A stretch of 37,294 nt of DNA from Clostridia bacterium (lineage in GTDB: Bacteria > Bacillota > Clostridia > Christensenellales > Aristaeellaceae), in contig JAFYDF010000143.1 of NCBI GenBank assembly GCA_017544935.1, positions 1 to 37,294 on the forward strand, read 5' to 3'. Under the pieces are notes generated by a model. It saw nothing but the letters and a program-made list of their open reading frames with translations. It searched no databases and was not told where the DNA came from. Shown here piece by piece: positions 24,653-33,901 of the stretch. Each line of letters starts with the position of its first letter. The stretch's first letter is position 1. Both the position numbers and the translations under genes were made by a program.

Positions 24653-25852
24653 TTACTGCAGACTTCTGACAAAAGCAGTGATGCGGCGGATGGCCTCACC
24701 GATCTGGATGTCGTTAACGGCATATGAGAGGCGGACAAAACCGCTGGCACCAAATGGGGTGCCGGGGATGACCGCCACATGTCCGTGCTCGAGCAGCATG
24801 GCCGCAAAGTCGGCATCGTTTTCCACGGTCTCTCCGTTCAGCTGTTTGCCCAGATACGGGCGGATATCCAGCAGCATGTAGAAGGCACCTTTGGGCATAG
24901 CACCGGGCATAAGGCCGTTCTTTGCGAGCAGGAAGAGCAGCAATGTACGGCGGCGTGCGAAGCAAGTGGCCATATCCATCACGCAGTCCTGAGGAGCGCG
25001 CAGAGCGGTGAGCGCAGCATACTGGGTGATGCTGTTGGGGTTGCCGGTTGCATGGCTCTGCAGAGCAATCATTGCCTTGATCACATAGCGGGGACCTGAC
25101 GCATAACCCATGCGCCAGCCGGTCATGGCGTAAGCCTTGCTGAAACCGGAGACCAGGATGGTGCGCTGCTTGGCGTCATCGCTGATCTGTGCGGGAGAGA
25201 TGTGCGTATAGCCGTCATAGCACAGGTCTTCATAGATCTCGTCGCTGATCATGAAAAAGTCATGCTTGCGGGCCAATTCAGCAGCGGCGGCGATCAGAGA
25301 ACGCGGCCAGATATTGCCTGTGGGGTTATTGGGCGAATTGATGATAATCGCCTTGGTGTGTTCGGTTACAGCTGCCGCAAGCTGTTCAGGAGTTGGAAGG
25401 AAGTCAGTGTCAGGCGTGGTAGAGATGAAAACGGGTTTGCCTCCCGCGATCTTGATCATTTCCGTATAACTGATCCAGTACGGAGAAGGAAGGATCACTT
25501 CGTCCTGCGGATCAAGAATGGCCTGCAGGGCGAGAACAATTGCCTGCTTGGCACCGGAGGATACGATGATCTCATCGGGTTCATAGCGCAGCTTCTTATG
25601 TTCAAAGATATGATCTACGATTGCCTTGCGCAGTTCCGGAATACCGCTTACGTCGGTATAACGGGTTTTGCCTGCATCGATGGCTTCCTTTGCGGCCTGG
25701 CGGATATGGTAGGGCGTGTCAAAATCCGGTTCGCCTGCTCCCAGGGAGATCACATCCACACCCTGGCTGCGCAACTGCGCCACTGTGGCATTCAGGCCTA
25801 GTGTTGCAGATGGGGAAATAGAGCTGGCAATCGCGGATAGTTCAAGGGACAT
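24653..25852 (-). CDS. class I/II pyridoxal-phosphate aminotransferase (aspartate type)
   Basis: This 399-aa cytoplasmic enzyme exchanges amino groups between an amino acid and a 2-oxo acid. The PLP lysine lies in SGFSKAYAMTGWRMGY (about residue 236). Other family landmarks are LGAGEPDFDTP (substrate loop), INSPNNPTGNIW (PLP Asn) and ISDEIYEDL (PLP Asp). RLSYAVND near the C-terminus carries the carboxylate-binding Arg. These fit the Iγ aspartate aminotransferase group, though alanine or aromatic specificity cannot be excluded. The ATG at 25852 follows AAAGGAG. It is a single-gene unit with its own promoter and terminator, immediately downstream of dnaA on the same strand. Confidence 0.92.
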   Translation of the reverse strand: MSLELSAIASSISPSATLGLNATVAQLRSQGVDVISLGAGEPDFDTPYHIRQAAKEAIDAGKTRYTDVSGIPELRKAIVDHIFEHKKLRYEPDEIIVSSGAKQAIVLALQAILDPQDEVILPSPYWISYTEMIKIAGGKPVFISTTPDTDFLPTPEQLAAAVTEHTKAIIINSPNNPTGNIWPRSLIAAAAELARKHDFFMISDEIYEDLCYDGYTHISPAQISDDAKQRTILVSGFSKAYAMTGWRMGYASGPRYVIKAMIALQSHATGNPNSITQYAALTALRAPQDCVMDMATCFARRRTLLLFLLAKNGLMPGAMPKGAFYMLLDIRPYLGKQLNGETVENDADFAAMLLEHGHVAVIPGTPFGASGFVRLSYAVNDIQIGEAIRRITAFVRSLQ

Positions 25853-25898
25853 AAAAAAGGGCTCCTTTCAAAACGCAAGAAAAACGGTTAGTAATTGC

Positions 25899-25927
25899 AT
25901 TATAAACCATTCAATGCGCTTTTACAA
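25899..25927 (-). promoter_or_regulatory. sigma-A promoter of the aminotransferase gene
   Basis: On the minus strand TTGTAA (25922-25927), 17 bases, TATAAT (25899-25904), 46 bases ahead of the ATG. It lies between the dnaA stop and the aminotransferase. Confidence 0.8.
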
Positions 25928-25955
25928 GCCCTAAAATGAAATTCTGAAGAAGAAA

Positions 25956-27272
25956 TTATTTATTTTGGAGACTATGACGGATGTCGTCCACAAGGCCTGC
26001 CAGGCTGGGGGAGGTGCGAAGGTCTTCAGCGACCTTATCACAGCCGTGGAGTACTGTGGTATGGTCACGCTTGCCGATAGCGTCGCCGATACGGGACATC
26101 GAGCAGGCGGTCATTTCACGGCAAAGATACATGGCGATCTGGCGCGGAACGCTGACCTCGCGGTTGCGGCGCGGGCCTTTCAGATCCTCAGGCGTGACAT
26201 TGTAATAAGAAGATACGACACGGAGCACATCCTCACAGGTCACATTGTGCGGGGCGTTCTCGGCGAATACCTCGCGCAGCGCTTCCTCAGCCAGCGCTTT
26301 GTCGATGGGACGGTGCGTCAGTGAGGAATAGGCAGAAAGACGGGTCAGACTGCCTTCGAGTTCACGGATATTGTTTTCCACCCGCTCGGCGATCAGGTGC
26401 AGCACTTCGTCATCGCAGTCAAGCATTTCCTCCTGAGCACGGCGGCGCAGGATCGCGATGCGCGTCTCGAGGTCAGGACGCTGGATATCTGCGATCAGGC
26501 CCCATTCGAAACGGCTGCGCAGACGCTCTTCCAGACGCGGGATCTCGCGCGGGGGACGGTCACCTGAGATTACGATCTGCTTACCGGCGGAATGAAGGGC
26601 ATTGAATGTATGGAAGAACTCTTCCTGCGTGCTCGTGGCACCGCCGATGAACTGGATATCGTCGATCATCAGTGCATCGACATTGCGGTATTTTTCACGG
26701 AAAGCTATGGTCTGACCGGTCTGAATGGCTGAGATCAGCTCGTTCATAAACGTTTCACTGGTCACATAACAGACCTTACGGTTTGGATTCTCATTCAGCA
26801 GATAATGGCAGATGGCATGCATCAGATGCGTTTTTCCAAGACCCACGCCGCCATATACGAACAGTGGGTTATAAGCATCTGCCGGGGATTCGGCTACGGC
26901 CAGGCAGGCGGCGTGCGCGAACCGGTTGCTGTTGCCTACGACAAAGGAATCAAAGGTGTACTTTGGATTCAGGAAGGCAGGCTTCGGAACGGCGGATACA
27001 GCAGGCTGACGGTAGGTTTCCGCTTCTTCCGGGGTCATAAAGCGCACATGAAGCGGGCGGGAAGCGGCTTTGGAAAGCGCGTTCTCGATCTGGATGGTAT
27101 AACGTGAAGACAGGTGCTGCTTGAAAAACAGCGTCGCTGTCTGCAGAACAAAAGTATCGCCGTCCAAAGCGATCGGTTTGAGCGGTGCCTTGATCCAGGT
27201 ATCATATGTGACGCTGGTCATATCAGCGCGCAGTATATCACAGGTCTTCTCCCAAAGCTGGGCGGTATCCAA
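25956..27272 (-). CDS. dnaA: chromosomal replication initiator DnaA
   Basis: This 438-aa AAA+ protein binds DnaA boxes and melts oriC. Domain I covers residues 1-80. A short linker of about 20 residues follows, then domain III with Walker A GGVGLGKTH (141-149), Walker B MIDDIQFIGG and the LEERLRSRFEWGL sensor region. Domain IV ends with the DnaA signature RDHTTVLHGCDKV. The start is TTG at 27272: CGGAGGCG is eight bases upstream, the frame is open, and MDTAQLWEKTCDILR matches family N-termini. The linker is short, so the protein is a little smaller than B. subtilis DnaA (446 aa). It is not followed by dnaN; an aminotransferase lies downstream. Confidence 0.97.
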   Translation of the reverse strand: MDTAQLWEKTCDILRADMTSVTYDTWIKAPLKPIALDGDTFVLQTATLFFKQHLSSRYTIQIENALSKAASRPLHVRFMTPEEAETYRQPAVSAVPKPAFLNPKYTFDSFVVGNSNRFAHAACLAVAESPADAYNPLFVYGGVGLGKTHLMHAICHYLLNENPNRKVCYVTSETFMNELISAIQTGQTIAFREKYRNVDALMIDDIQFIGGATSTQEEFFHTFNALHSAGKQIVISGDRPPREIPRLEERLRSRFEWGLIADIQRPDLETRIAILRRRAQEEMLDCDDEVLHLIAERVENNIRELEGSLTRLSAYSSLTHRPIDKALAEEALREVFAENAPHNVTCEDVLRVVSSYYNVTPEDLKGPRRNREVSVPRQIAMYLCREMTACSMSRIGDAIGKRDHTTVLHGCDKVAEDLRTSPSLAGLVDDIRHSLQNK

Positions 27273-27666
27273 GAAAAACGCCTCCGTTTACAGATCAGTG
27301 TATAAGGCATGTATAGACTGCGGGAAAATGCAGAGCGTAAAAAATAAGCCGTTCGCTGTCATACGTGCGACCGGTGGATAAATCAATGTGGATAAATCCG
27401 TCGTCGTGCCTCTTGAACGTCATTATCATAGCAGATTAAGCGAAAAATGGCAAGAGTTATCCACAATCGCGGGCTTGCGGAAGAGTATACGGTGGATAAC
27501 GACTGCTTGTGGCGGGAAAGCATCGCTGCCACAAAATATCTGGTTTAGCGCATAAATAATCACAAATATATACAAAATCAAAAATATTTCGCTCAGATGT
27601 TACAAAAAAGTAATTTTTATCATACAGCCGGCCGCGCTTTTTATTGTACAGCCGGTCGTGCTGCGG
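27273..27666. other. probable chromosomal origin of replication (oriC)
   Basis: The non-coding stretch between dnaA and the divergent parAB operon holds four 9-mers matching TTATCCACA or TTATCCACC: reversed at 27373-27381, 27387-27395 and 27491-27499, and forward at 27457-27465. The first two are five bases apart. A strongly AT-rich segment (about 27541-27622) is a candidate unwinding element. A clear DnaA-trio run could not be picked out by eye. No canonical 16-bp parS site was seen in the window. I saw no convincing -35/-10 pair for dnaA itself. Confidence 0.82.
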
Positions 27667-27680
27667 TGGACAAACAGCCG
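27623..27680 (+). repeat. ACAGCCG direct repeats at the right edge of oriC
   Basis: A 16-bp unit (TACAGCCGGCCGCGCT) at 27623-27638 recurs with two changes at 27647-27662. The core ACAGCCG occurs a third time at 27674-27680. The spacings are 24 and 26 bases, about 2.3-2.5 helical turns. The third copy lies inside the promoter spacer of the next gene, so the repeats may bind a regulator of the parAB operon or an origin factor. Confidence 0.6.
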
Positions 27681-27695
27681 CGGATGTGTTATCTT
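27667..27695 (+). promoter_or_regulatory. promoter of the parAB operon
   Basis: TGGACA (27667-27672), 17-base spacer, TATCTT (27690-27695), with the first start codon at 27726. The -35 overlaps GGTGGACAA (27665-27673), a one-mismatch relative of the TTATCCACC boxes, so DnaA could touch this promoter. Confidence 0.65.
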
Positions 27696-27725
27696 TATTT
27701 ATTAGTAGGAAAGGGGGCATGCGGC

Positions 27726-28205
27726 ATGGTGCAGGCAGAAGAGATCAGTGTTCTGCTGCATCCCTGGCTCGGAAAAGCGCTGCTGCTCCGGAGTGATGTC
27801 TGTGAGAAGGCTGCTTCACTTCTGAATGGCTTTATGCCGGAAGCGGGTAATCTGGAAAGCCTTGAAAAATCACTGGACACACTGCTTTTCCGTACAGTCC
27901 ACAGCATGACGCAGGGCGATATGCGTATCCTGCTGGATGACGGCCGGATCGTGCGCGTGCGCATGGATGATTTCGCCATGATGGCGGATGACCTGCTGTA
28001 CTTGAAGATGCGCGAGATATCGCGCATGCCGCGTGGATACGAACGTATACGCAGCTATGCAATGTCACATAGCAGCCTGGCAGCATTGCGGGCACTGCTG
28101 GTTGACCTGGCATCCATGCAGAGTGAAGAAGAGCTGGCGGCGGTTGCACAGACGGTGCGATCCTGCCATCCGCCCTTTCGCTGGCAATACTGGCTGCAAA
28201 ACTGA
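27726..28205 (+). CDS. hypothetical protein, first gene of the parAB operon (159 aa)
   Basis: I do not recognise this family. The 159-aa protein is soluble and mostly helical by pattern. It starts VQAEEISVLLHPWLGKALLL, has a central acidic/hydrophobic stretch (DMRILLDDGRIVRVRMDDFAMMADD) and ends with the aromatic tail HPPFRWQYWLQN. It has no signal peptide, no transmembrane segment and no nucleotide-binding motif. ATG 27726 is supported by AAAGGGGG at proper spacing; the frame is open further upstream but only through the origin repeats. It is 17 bases ahead of parA on the same strand, so a link with chromosome segregation or origin control is plausible by position only. Confidence 0.75.
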   Translation: MVQAEEISVLLHPWLGKALLLRSDVCEKAASLLNGFMPEAGNLESLEKSLDTLLFRTVHSMTQGDMRILLDDGRIVRVRMDDFAMMADDLLYLKMREISRMPRGYERIRSYAMSHSSLAALRALLVDLASMQSEEELAAVAQTVRSCHPPFRWQYWLQN

Positions 28206-28222
28206 TAAAAGAGGGGATTTAT

Positions 28223-28993
<771 letters not shown>

Positions 28994-29011
28994 GATTGTG
29001 AGGAATGCGTA

Positions 29012-29857
29012 ATGGCAACCAAGAAAGGTCTTGGACGCGGGCTGGATATCCTGCTGCCGGAAAGCGATATGCCCGGCGGAACGACCGAGATTGCCCTGAA
29101 TGATCTGGATCCAAACCCTGAACAGCCGCGCCGCGCGTTTGACCGCGAAGCGCTGGAAACGCTGGCTGAGAGCATTCGCCAGAGCGGAGTCCTGCAACCG
29201 CTGCTCGTCACGCCCGAGGGCGCCCGCTACCGCATCGTAGCCGGTGAGCGCCGCTTCCGTGCTGCGCGCATGGCAGGACTGCAGACGGTACCTTGCGTTG
29301 TGCGTGAAATGGATGAACGCGAGCGCATGGAGGCCGCGCTGATCGAGAACTTGCAGCGTGAAGACCTGAACCCCATTGAAGAAGCGAACGGTATCCGTGC
29401 GCTAATGGATGAGTGCGGGTACACGCAGGAAACGGCCGCACAGCGTGTCGGCCGTTCGCGTCCGGCAGTGGCAAACCTTCTGCGCCTGCTGAACCTTCCC
29501 GAAGATATTCAGGCACTGGTAGAAAGCGGCGAGATATCCGGGGGACATGCGCGTGTCCTGGCCGGCATCCGCGATGAGGCCTGGCAGCATAAGCTGGCAC
29601 AGCGCATTGTTGCGGAAGGACTCAGCGTCCGCGAGACTGAGCATCTGGCTGTCATCCCGGAAAAAGTACCGGTCAAGCATGAGCCTGTACCGATCGCGGC
29701 AGAGCTTGAGGACATGCGTGCCCGCCTGCAGACGGTCCTCGGTGTGCGTACTGCTTTGCGCGGTAACCTGAAGCGCGGCAAGGTGGTGCTGCAGTATAAT
29801 TCTGCCGAAGAACTGGAAGCCATTTTTGAAGCCATGGAAAGGCTTGAAAACGGCTAA
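29012..29857 (+). CDS. parB: ParB/Spo0J-family partition protein
   Basis: This 281-aa protein binds parS, uses CTP to clamp and spread on DNA, and recruits SMC. The N-terminal KKGLGRGLDILLPE is typical of Spo0J. The CTP-binding core is visible as GVLQPLLVTP and GERRFRAARMAG (about 75-90), then ENLQREDLNPIEEA. The helix-turn-helix follows in ETAAQRVGRSRPAVANLLRLL. A C-terminal dimerisation region ends the protein. It starts at an ATG with GTGAGGA upstream. It lies between parA and uppP with short gaps. Confidence 0.95.
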   Translation: MATKKGLGRGLDILLPESDMPGGTTEIALNDLDPNPEQPRRAFDREALETLAESIRQSGVLQPLLVTPEGARYRIVAGERRFRAARMAGLQTVPCVVREMDERERMEAALIENLQREDLNPIEEANGIRALMDECGYTQETAAQRVGRSRPAVANLLRLLNLPEDIQALVESGEISGGHARVLAGIRDEAWQHKLAQRIVAEGLSVRETEHLAVIPEKVPVKHEPVPIAAELEDMRARLQTVLGVRTALRGNLKRGKVVLQYNSAEELEAIFEAMERLENG

Positions 29858-29869
29858 GAGGAGATATCT

Positions 29870-30700
29870 ATGGCGTTTCAATTGCTGAAAGCAGCACTGA
29901 TGGGACTCATTCAGGGAATTGCTGAATGGCTGCCTATCAGCTCAGGCGGACACCTGTTGCTGCTTAATGAATTCCTGCCGCTGCAGGGAAGCGATTCATT
30001 TTTCCAGCTGTTTGATGTACTGATCCAGCTGGGCTCTATCCTGGCAGTGGTGGTGCTTTATTTCCGCCGTTTGAATCCATTTGCGCCGAGTAAGTCCCGT
30101 CAGGAAAAACAGACGACCTGGTCGCTTTGGTTCAAGATTATCGTTGCAGTGATCCCCAGCGGTGTGATCGGAGTCCTGCTGGATGACCTGATTGAGGAAA
30201 AGCTGAACGGACTGCCTGTTATTGCAGCCGCCCTGATCATTTACGGAATCATCTTTCTGTTCCTGGACCGGCTGGAGCGTGGAAAGCATGCTAGACGCAT
30301 CCAGAACGCTGAAGAAATCGATTATAAAACGGCTTTCCTTGTCGGCTGCTTTCAGATACTTGCGCTGATTCCCGGCACGTCCCGCAGCGGCAGCACCATC
30401 ATCGGCGCCCTGCTTCTGGGACTTGCGCGTCCTGCGGCTGTGGAGTTCAGCTTCTTCATGGCTATCCCGACGATGCTGGGCGCAAGCCTGCTCAAATGCG
30501 CTAAATTCGTTATGAATGGCGGAACTCTGGCCGGCGGTGAGATCGCAGCGATCGTAATGGGATTTGCAGTAGCTTTTGCGATCTCCCTGGCTGTTATCCG
30601 CGTGCTGGTACGGTATATCCGTACACATACATTCCGTGCGTTTGGAATTTATCGTATTCTGCTGGGCTTGGCTGTGATAGCCTGGCTGATCCTGAAATAA
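29870..30700 (+). CDS. uppP: undecaprenyl-diphosphatase UppP/BacA
   Basis: This 276-aa integral membrane enzyme removes a phosphate from undecaprenyl diphosphate, recycling the lipid carrier of wall synthesis and giving bacitracin tolerance. The first motif is QGIAEWLPISSGGH (15-28), the usual E-x-x-P-I/V-S-S-x-G-H, and the second PGTSRSGSTI (168-177) contains the catalytic region Arg and Ser. About eight hydrophobic helices are seen. The ATG at 29870 is 12 bases after the parB stop, with GAGGAG upstream. Being last in a parAB operon is unusual for this gene and could couple wall supply with the division cycle, but co-transcription may be accidental. Confidence 0.95.
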   Translation: MAFQLLKAALMGLIQGIAEWLPISSGGHLLLLNEFLPLQGSDSFFQLFDVLIQLGSILAVVVLYFRRLNPFAPSKSRQEKQTTWSLWFKIIVAVIPSGVIGVLLDDLIEEKLNGLPVIAAALIIYGIIFLFLDRLERGKHARRIQNAEEIDYKTAFLVGCFQILALIPGTSRSGSTIIGALLLGLARPAAVEFSFFMAIPTMLGASLLKCAKFVMNGGTLAGGEIAAIVMGFAVAFAISLAVIRVLVRYIRTHTFRAFGIYRILLGLAVIAWLILK

Positions 30701-30706
30701 CAGACA

Positions 30707-30735
30707 AAGCATCCTTCTTTACGGAGGGTGCTTTT
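30707..30735 (+). terminator. intrinsic terminator after uppP
   Basis: AAGCATCCTTC (30707-30717) pairs with GGAGGGTGCTT (30723-30733) with two G-U pairs, followed by TTTT. It ends the parAB-uppP unit. Confidence 0.85.
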
Positions 30736-30775
30736 ATCAAGACGACAAAATAGAAATGCTGGAGGAAAATTCATT

Positions 30776-31465
30776 ATGTGGGATGGCAAGATGAAGGCAC
30801 TCACGCTGAGCTATGATGACGGCGTGGAACAGGATATTCGTCTGATTTCGCTGATGGACAAGTATGGGATCAAAGGTACATTTAACCTGAATCCGGGAAG
30901 GCAGAATTATTCGGACACTTTTCAGAAACATGATGTAACGGTGCATCATTTGGATCTTAAGGATCTGCCTAAAGTATATGCCGGTCATGAAATTGCGGGA
31001 CACAGCTGCACACATCCGCATCTGGAAAACCTTACCGGAATTCGTCTTCGTGAAGAGGTTATAGGCTGCCAGGAGCAGCTGAGCCAGCTTTTCGGACGGA
31101 AAATGTATGGCTTCGCTTATCCATATGGTACTTATAATGACGAAGTCAAGGCTGTTGAAAAAGAAGCCGGGATCCGTTATTCACGTACTGTTATGGAGCA
31201 TCATAGGTTTGATTTGTGCGAAAACCTGCTGGAGCTCCCTGCTACCTGCCGCCACGAAACACCCGAGCTTCTGGAACTTGCCGAGCAGTTCGTTAAACTG
31301 AAACCCGAAACTCCTCAGATGTTTTATCTGTGGGGACATAGCTACGAGTTTGATGAGTTTGACCACTGGCAGCTGATCGAAGACTTTTTCAAGATCATTT
31401 CTGGAAAGGAAGATATATTCTACGGTACAAACTGTGAAGTGCTGCTGGATATGAAGCAGGTCTGA
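30776..31465 (+). CDS. polysaccharide deacetylase family protein
   Basis: This 229-aa protein belongs to the NodB-type carbohydrate esterase 4 group. Motif 1 is LSYDDGVEQD (catalytic and metal Asp), motif 2 is HSCTHPHL (two metal His, about residues 79-86) and FAYPYGTYND follows. No signal peptide is seen, so it may act in the cytoplasm on a soluble sugar or be exported another way. ATG 30776 has GGAGGAAAA at proper distance; an earlier in-frame ATG at 30728 falls inside the terminator hairpin. The reading frame ends before a bidirectional hairpin. Substrate unknown: peptidoglycan, chitin-like sugars or a small acetylated sugar are all possible. Confidence 0.87.
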   Translation: MWDGKMKALTLSYDDGVEQDIRLISLMDKYGIKGTFNLNPGRQNYSDTFQKHDVTVHHLDLKDLPKVYAGHEIAGHSCTHPHLENLTGIRLREEVIGCQEQLSQLFGRKMYGFAYPYGTYNDEVKAVEKEAGIRYSRTVMEHHRFDLCENLLELPATCRHETPELLELAEQFVKLKPETPQMFYLWGHSYEFDEFDHWQLIEDFFKIISGKEDIFYGTNCEVLLDMKQV

Positions 31466-31473
31466 TCAAACAA

Positions 31474-31507
31474 AAAATGCACTCAGCAAAATAGCCGGGT
31501 GCATTTT
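31474..31507. terminator. bidirectional terminator
   Basis: AAAATGCACTC (31474-31484) pairs with GGGTGCATTTT (31497-31507), one G-U. A-run on the left and T-run on the right mean it can serve both the deacetylase gene (plus) and the SH3b gene (minus). Confidence 0.85.
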
Positions 31508-31578
31508 CCATGAAAGGATCTTATATTCCTGTTTATTTACGTGGTATCAGGCAGAATTCAGAACCATCTGGTTTTTAG

Positions 31579-32580
31579 TTATTTGCTGAGGATGATCTGT
31601 ACATTTTCAACATTATAAACGAACCAGACAGGTTCTGCTTTTTTTGCCTGTTTCTGTACAGCGGAGTCAAAGGAGGACTGATTGGATTTTTTACCATTCA
31701 CATATGGGACGCCGCTTTGCAGATAAGTGAAAGGTTTGAAGTTTGCTTTTCCGTTTTTAAAGTTAATACGGGCAAAACCACTGTCAGCTGCGCCGCTGGA
31801 GTAGGAGAAGGTGCCATCTATCTTTATCTCATTCATAGCGCGGTAGTAGACCAGATAGGCTGTAATATTGCTGTTCTTGCTGTCCAGAACAATTGATCCC
31901 AGTCCGCCACGGATAGTGAGCACGACTTCAGTAGCATTGTCGCCGTCCAGATCAAGAACGGCGAAGCTTTCATACTGGAAAACACTGCCGTCCAGGCCAA
32001 GCTGATTCAGATACAGTTTTGCGCCTGTTTCCGCATATGTCACCTGCTGTCGGTTCAGCATGACATCCAGATACTTCATGCTCTTGGGCAGATTCAAGTT
32101 AGCGCTTATATCATCATGGAATACATAACCTGTCATTGTGCCTGCAGATACATAATACCAGCGCTCTGAGGTTTCTCCCTGAATGGTTACGGCGCTGCCG
32201 CGGGGTAGAGTGGCAACGGCTCTTGCTGTAGCATTTGGACGGGTACGCAGCACGACACCATCTGCAGCCTGTACATAGCCTATCGGCTGACGGCTTTTGA
32301 CATTGCCGCTTTTGCGCAGATATTCAGCTTTCATATACCCGGTTTCACTGCCGATGGTAACCTTGACCCAGGTCTTGTTTATATCCGATTCACATGTCAC
32401 GACGGTGCCTGTAAAATACAGGCCTTTAGACTTGCTTTTGATATCAGCCTTCTCGCGAAGATGCGCTCGGTCTGAAGTCCTTGCATCGACTACTGCTGTC
32501 CCATAGCTGCCGTCTGCAAGAACTGTGGCGCTGAGCAGGCACACCATGATCAGCAGGGCAGCAATGATTCTCTTTAACAT
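31579..32580 (-). CDS. exported protein with bacterial SH3 domains
   Basis: This 333-aa protein has a signal peptide (MLKRIIAALLIMVCLLSATVLA) and probably cuts after VLA. Two SH3b domains follow: one at about 28-90 (ARTSDRAHLREKADIKSKSKG ... WVKVTIGSETGYMKAEYLR), and a second at about 95-155 (VVLRTRPNATARAVATLPRG ... WYYVSAGTMTGYVF). Such domains bind wall peptides or polymers. The C-terminal half (about 165-333) with LDLDGDNATEVVL is a calcium-loop-like or FG-GAP-like part, and its function is unclear. ATG 32580 is supported by GGAGAGAAG. A consensus promoter at 32621-32649 drives it. Role: likely cell-surface binding, perhaps with an enzyme encoded elsewhere. Confidence 0.85.
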   Translation of the reverse strand: MLKRIIAALLIMVCLLSATVLADGSYGTAVVDARTSDRAHLREKADIKSKSKGLYFTGTVVTCESDINKTWVKVTIGSETGYMKAEYLRKSGNVKSRQPIGYVQAADGVVLRTRPNATARAVATLPRGSAVTIQGETSERWYYVSAGTMTGYVFHDDISANLNLPKSMKYLDVMLNRQQVTYAETGAKLYLNQLGLDGSVFQYESFAVLDLDGDNATEVVLTIRGGLGSIVLDSKNSNITAYLVYYRAMNEIKIDGTFSYSSGAADSGFARINFKNGKANFKPFTYLQSGVPYVNGKKSNQSSFDSAVQKQAKKAEPVWFVYNVENVQIILSK

Positions 32581-32620
32581 AATACTTCTCTCCATTTCCA
32601 CTGAAGAATACAGCCTATGT

Positions 32621-32649
32621 ATTATAGCCAAATTGAACCATGATTTCAA
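32621..32649 (-). promoter_or_regulatory. sigma-A promoter of the SH3b gene
   Basis: On the minus strand TTGAAA (32644-32649), 17 bases, TATAAT (32621-32626), 41 bases ahead of the ATG. The 8-bp inverted repeat CATGCTGC/GCAGCATG (32657-32664, 32682-32689) behind the SGNH gene may be a weak terminator. Confidence 0.8.
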
Positions 32650-32736
32650 TATAATTCATGCTGCCGACCCAAAAACGATCAGCAGCATGGATGCGATTTC
32701 GATTGGAATAATCAGGACAAGCCTTTGTAGAGCCTC

Positions 32737-33816
32737 TTACTTCTGGGAATATAGCAGCCCCCGCAGCACAGGTTCCACCATGTCCGCCATTCTGAGGAAT
32801 CCCAGGTCATTCGGGTGCGAACCGTCGACAGTACACATATCGCGGTCTTCTTTGCCAAACATTTTCTTGCCATCGACGAAATAGACGTTTTTGTCCCCCT
32901 CGGTGAGAGCATGCGCATATGTACCGCGAATGATATTTCGGCATATCGTGCCTGTATTGGGGTCTTTATCAAAGTCAGGACGGCTGATCATGATGATCGG
33001 CAGGTCCGGCTGCGTTTCGCGTATGATCCGATAGAAAGGCTCATGTGTTTTCAGAAGATGCTCCGGCGTAGGCGCGTTATGGTCATAATCCAGGACAAAC
33101 ACGCTCATGGGCAGGGAAGCAATATAACGTGCGATGATCTCTTCGCCCTTTGCGTTCCCGGAAAAACCGAGATTGATCTGCGCAGCATCCAACCTGCGGC
33201 AGAGGATCGTGGAATAACAGGATCCCGCTTTACAGGCACACCCGCCCTGCGTAATAGACGATCCGTAGAACACGACCGGCTTTTCCACCTTTGGAGTACG
33301 GCCGGGCAGGATCTGTGCTCCTTCCGGGAATCCGATCAGCAGCTGCTTTATGCCATTATATAGGGGCAGATACAGTACGTAACTGCGCATCCCGCCAGGA
33401 AGAGCAAAACTGCAGCTTTGATTCTTTCTGCAGCCGTGGCCTTCATTCATGGCGGGGATAAGATTCTTCACATAACGTGTCCCGCTATCTGTTTCCTCAA
33501 ACAGTTCCAGCCCGCTTTGTCCGCTGGCGGCGAAGTGCGGCATGTTCCCGGTCTCAGTCAGTTCCCAAAGCACAGCGGCTTGTTCAGCATCAGTGGAAAA
33601 GCGGATGCAGGCTCCGGCAAGATGATAGGCCAGACGCTTGATCCCATTGCTGCATTCGGAAAGCAGATCTTCAGGCAAACGGCAGAGTACGCCGCGCTTG
33701 TTCTGCGCGACACCCCAGATGCTGAATGGAGTATCAAAGGGATCATAAAACTTCATGCCATCGGGAACGGTTTCGGAAAGTCGGAAGTTCGGATCGATAT
33801 CAGATATGCTTTTCAC
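32737..33816 (-). CDS. SGNH/GDSL-family hydrolase
   Basis: This 359-aa esterase-like protein has an N-terminal beta domain (residues 1-165) and a C-terminal SGNH domain. Block I is VFYGSSITQGG (nucleophile Ser in GSS), block II is INLGFSGNAKG, block III is the LDYDHN region, and block V is VDGSHPNDLGF with catalytic Asp and His. The layout fits the SGNH_hydro_2/3 group, often carbohydrate esterases acting on acetylated polysaccharides. It has no signal peptide. The GTG start at 33816 follows AAGGAGG at seven bases, and a promoter with a 17-base spacer precedes it. It is a lone unit. Its substrate cannot be read from sequence. Confidence 0.85.
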   Translation of the reverse strand: MKSISDIDPNFRLSETVPDGMKFYDPFDTPFSIWGVAQNKRGVLCRLPEDLLSECSNGIKRLAYHLAGACIRFSTDAEQAAVLWELTETGNMPHFAASGQSGLELFEETDSGTRYVKNLIPAMNEGHGCRKNQSCSFALPGGMRSYVLYLPLYNGIKQLLIGFPEGAQILPGRTPKVEKPVVFYGSSITQGGCACKAGSCYSTILCRRLDAAQINLGFSGNAKGEEIIARYIASLPMSVFVLDYDHNAPTPEHLLKTHEPFYRIIRETQPDLPIIMISRPDFDKDPNTGTICRNIIRGTYAHALTEGDKNVYFVDGKKMFGKEDRDMCTVDGSHPNDLGFLRMADMVEPVLRGLLYSQK

Positions 33817-33847
33817 GGTAATGCCTCCTTGAGGATTCCTTCAGCCT

Positions 33848-33876
33848 ATTCTAGCACGTTGGTTTTTGCGCAGCAA
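33848..33876 (-). promoter_or_regulatory. promoter of the SGNH hydrolase gene
   Basis: On the minus strand TTGCTG (33871-33876), 17 bases, TAGAAT (33848-33853), 32 bases from the GTG start. Confidence 0.7.
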
Positions 33877-33901
33877 GGGGAATCAGAAAACTGTTATAAA
33901 C

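Noticed and set aside
27273-27372. dnaA promoter
   Set aside because: Several TATACA-like boxes exist, but none has a matching -35 at 16-18 bases, so no promoter is claimed.
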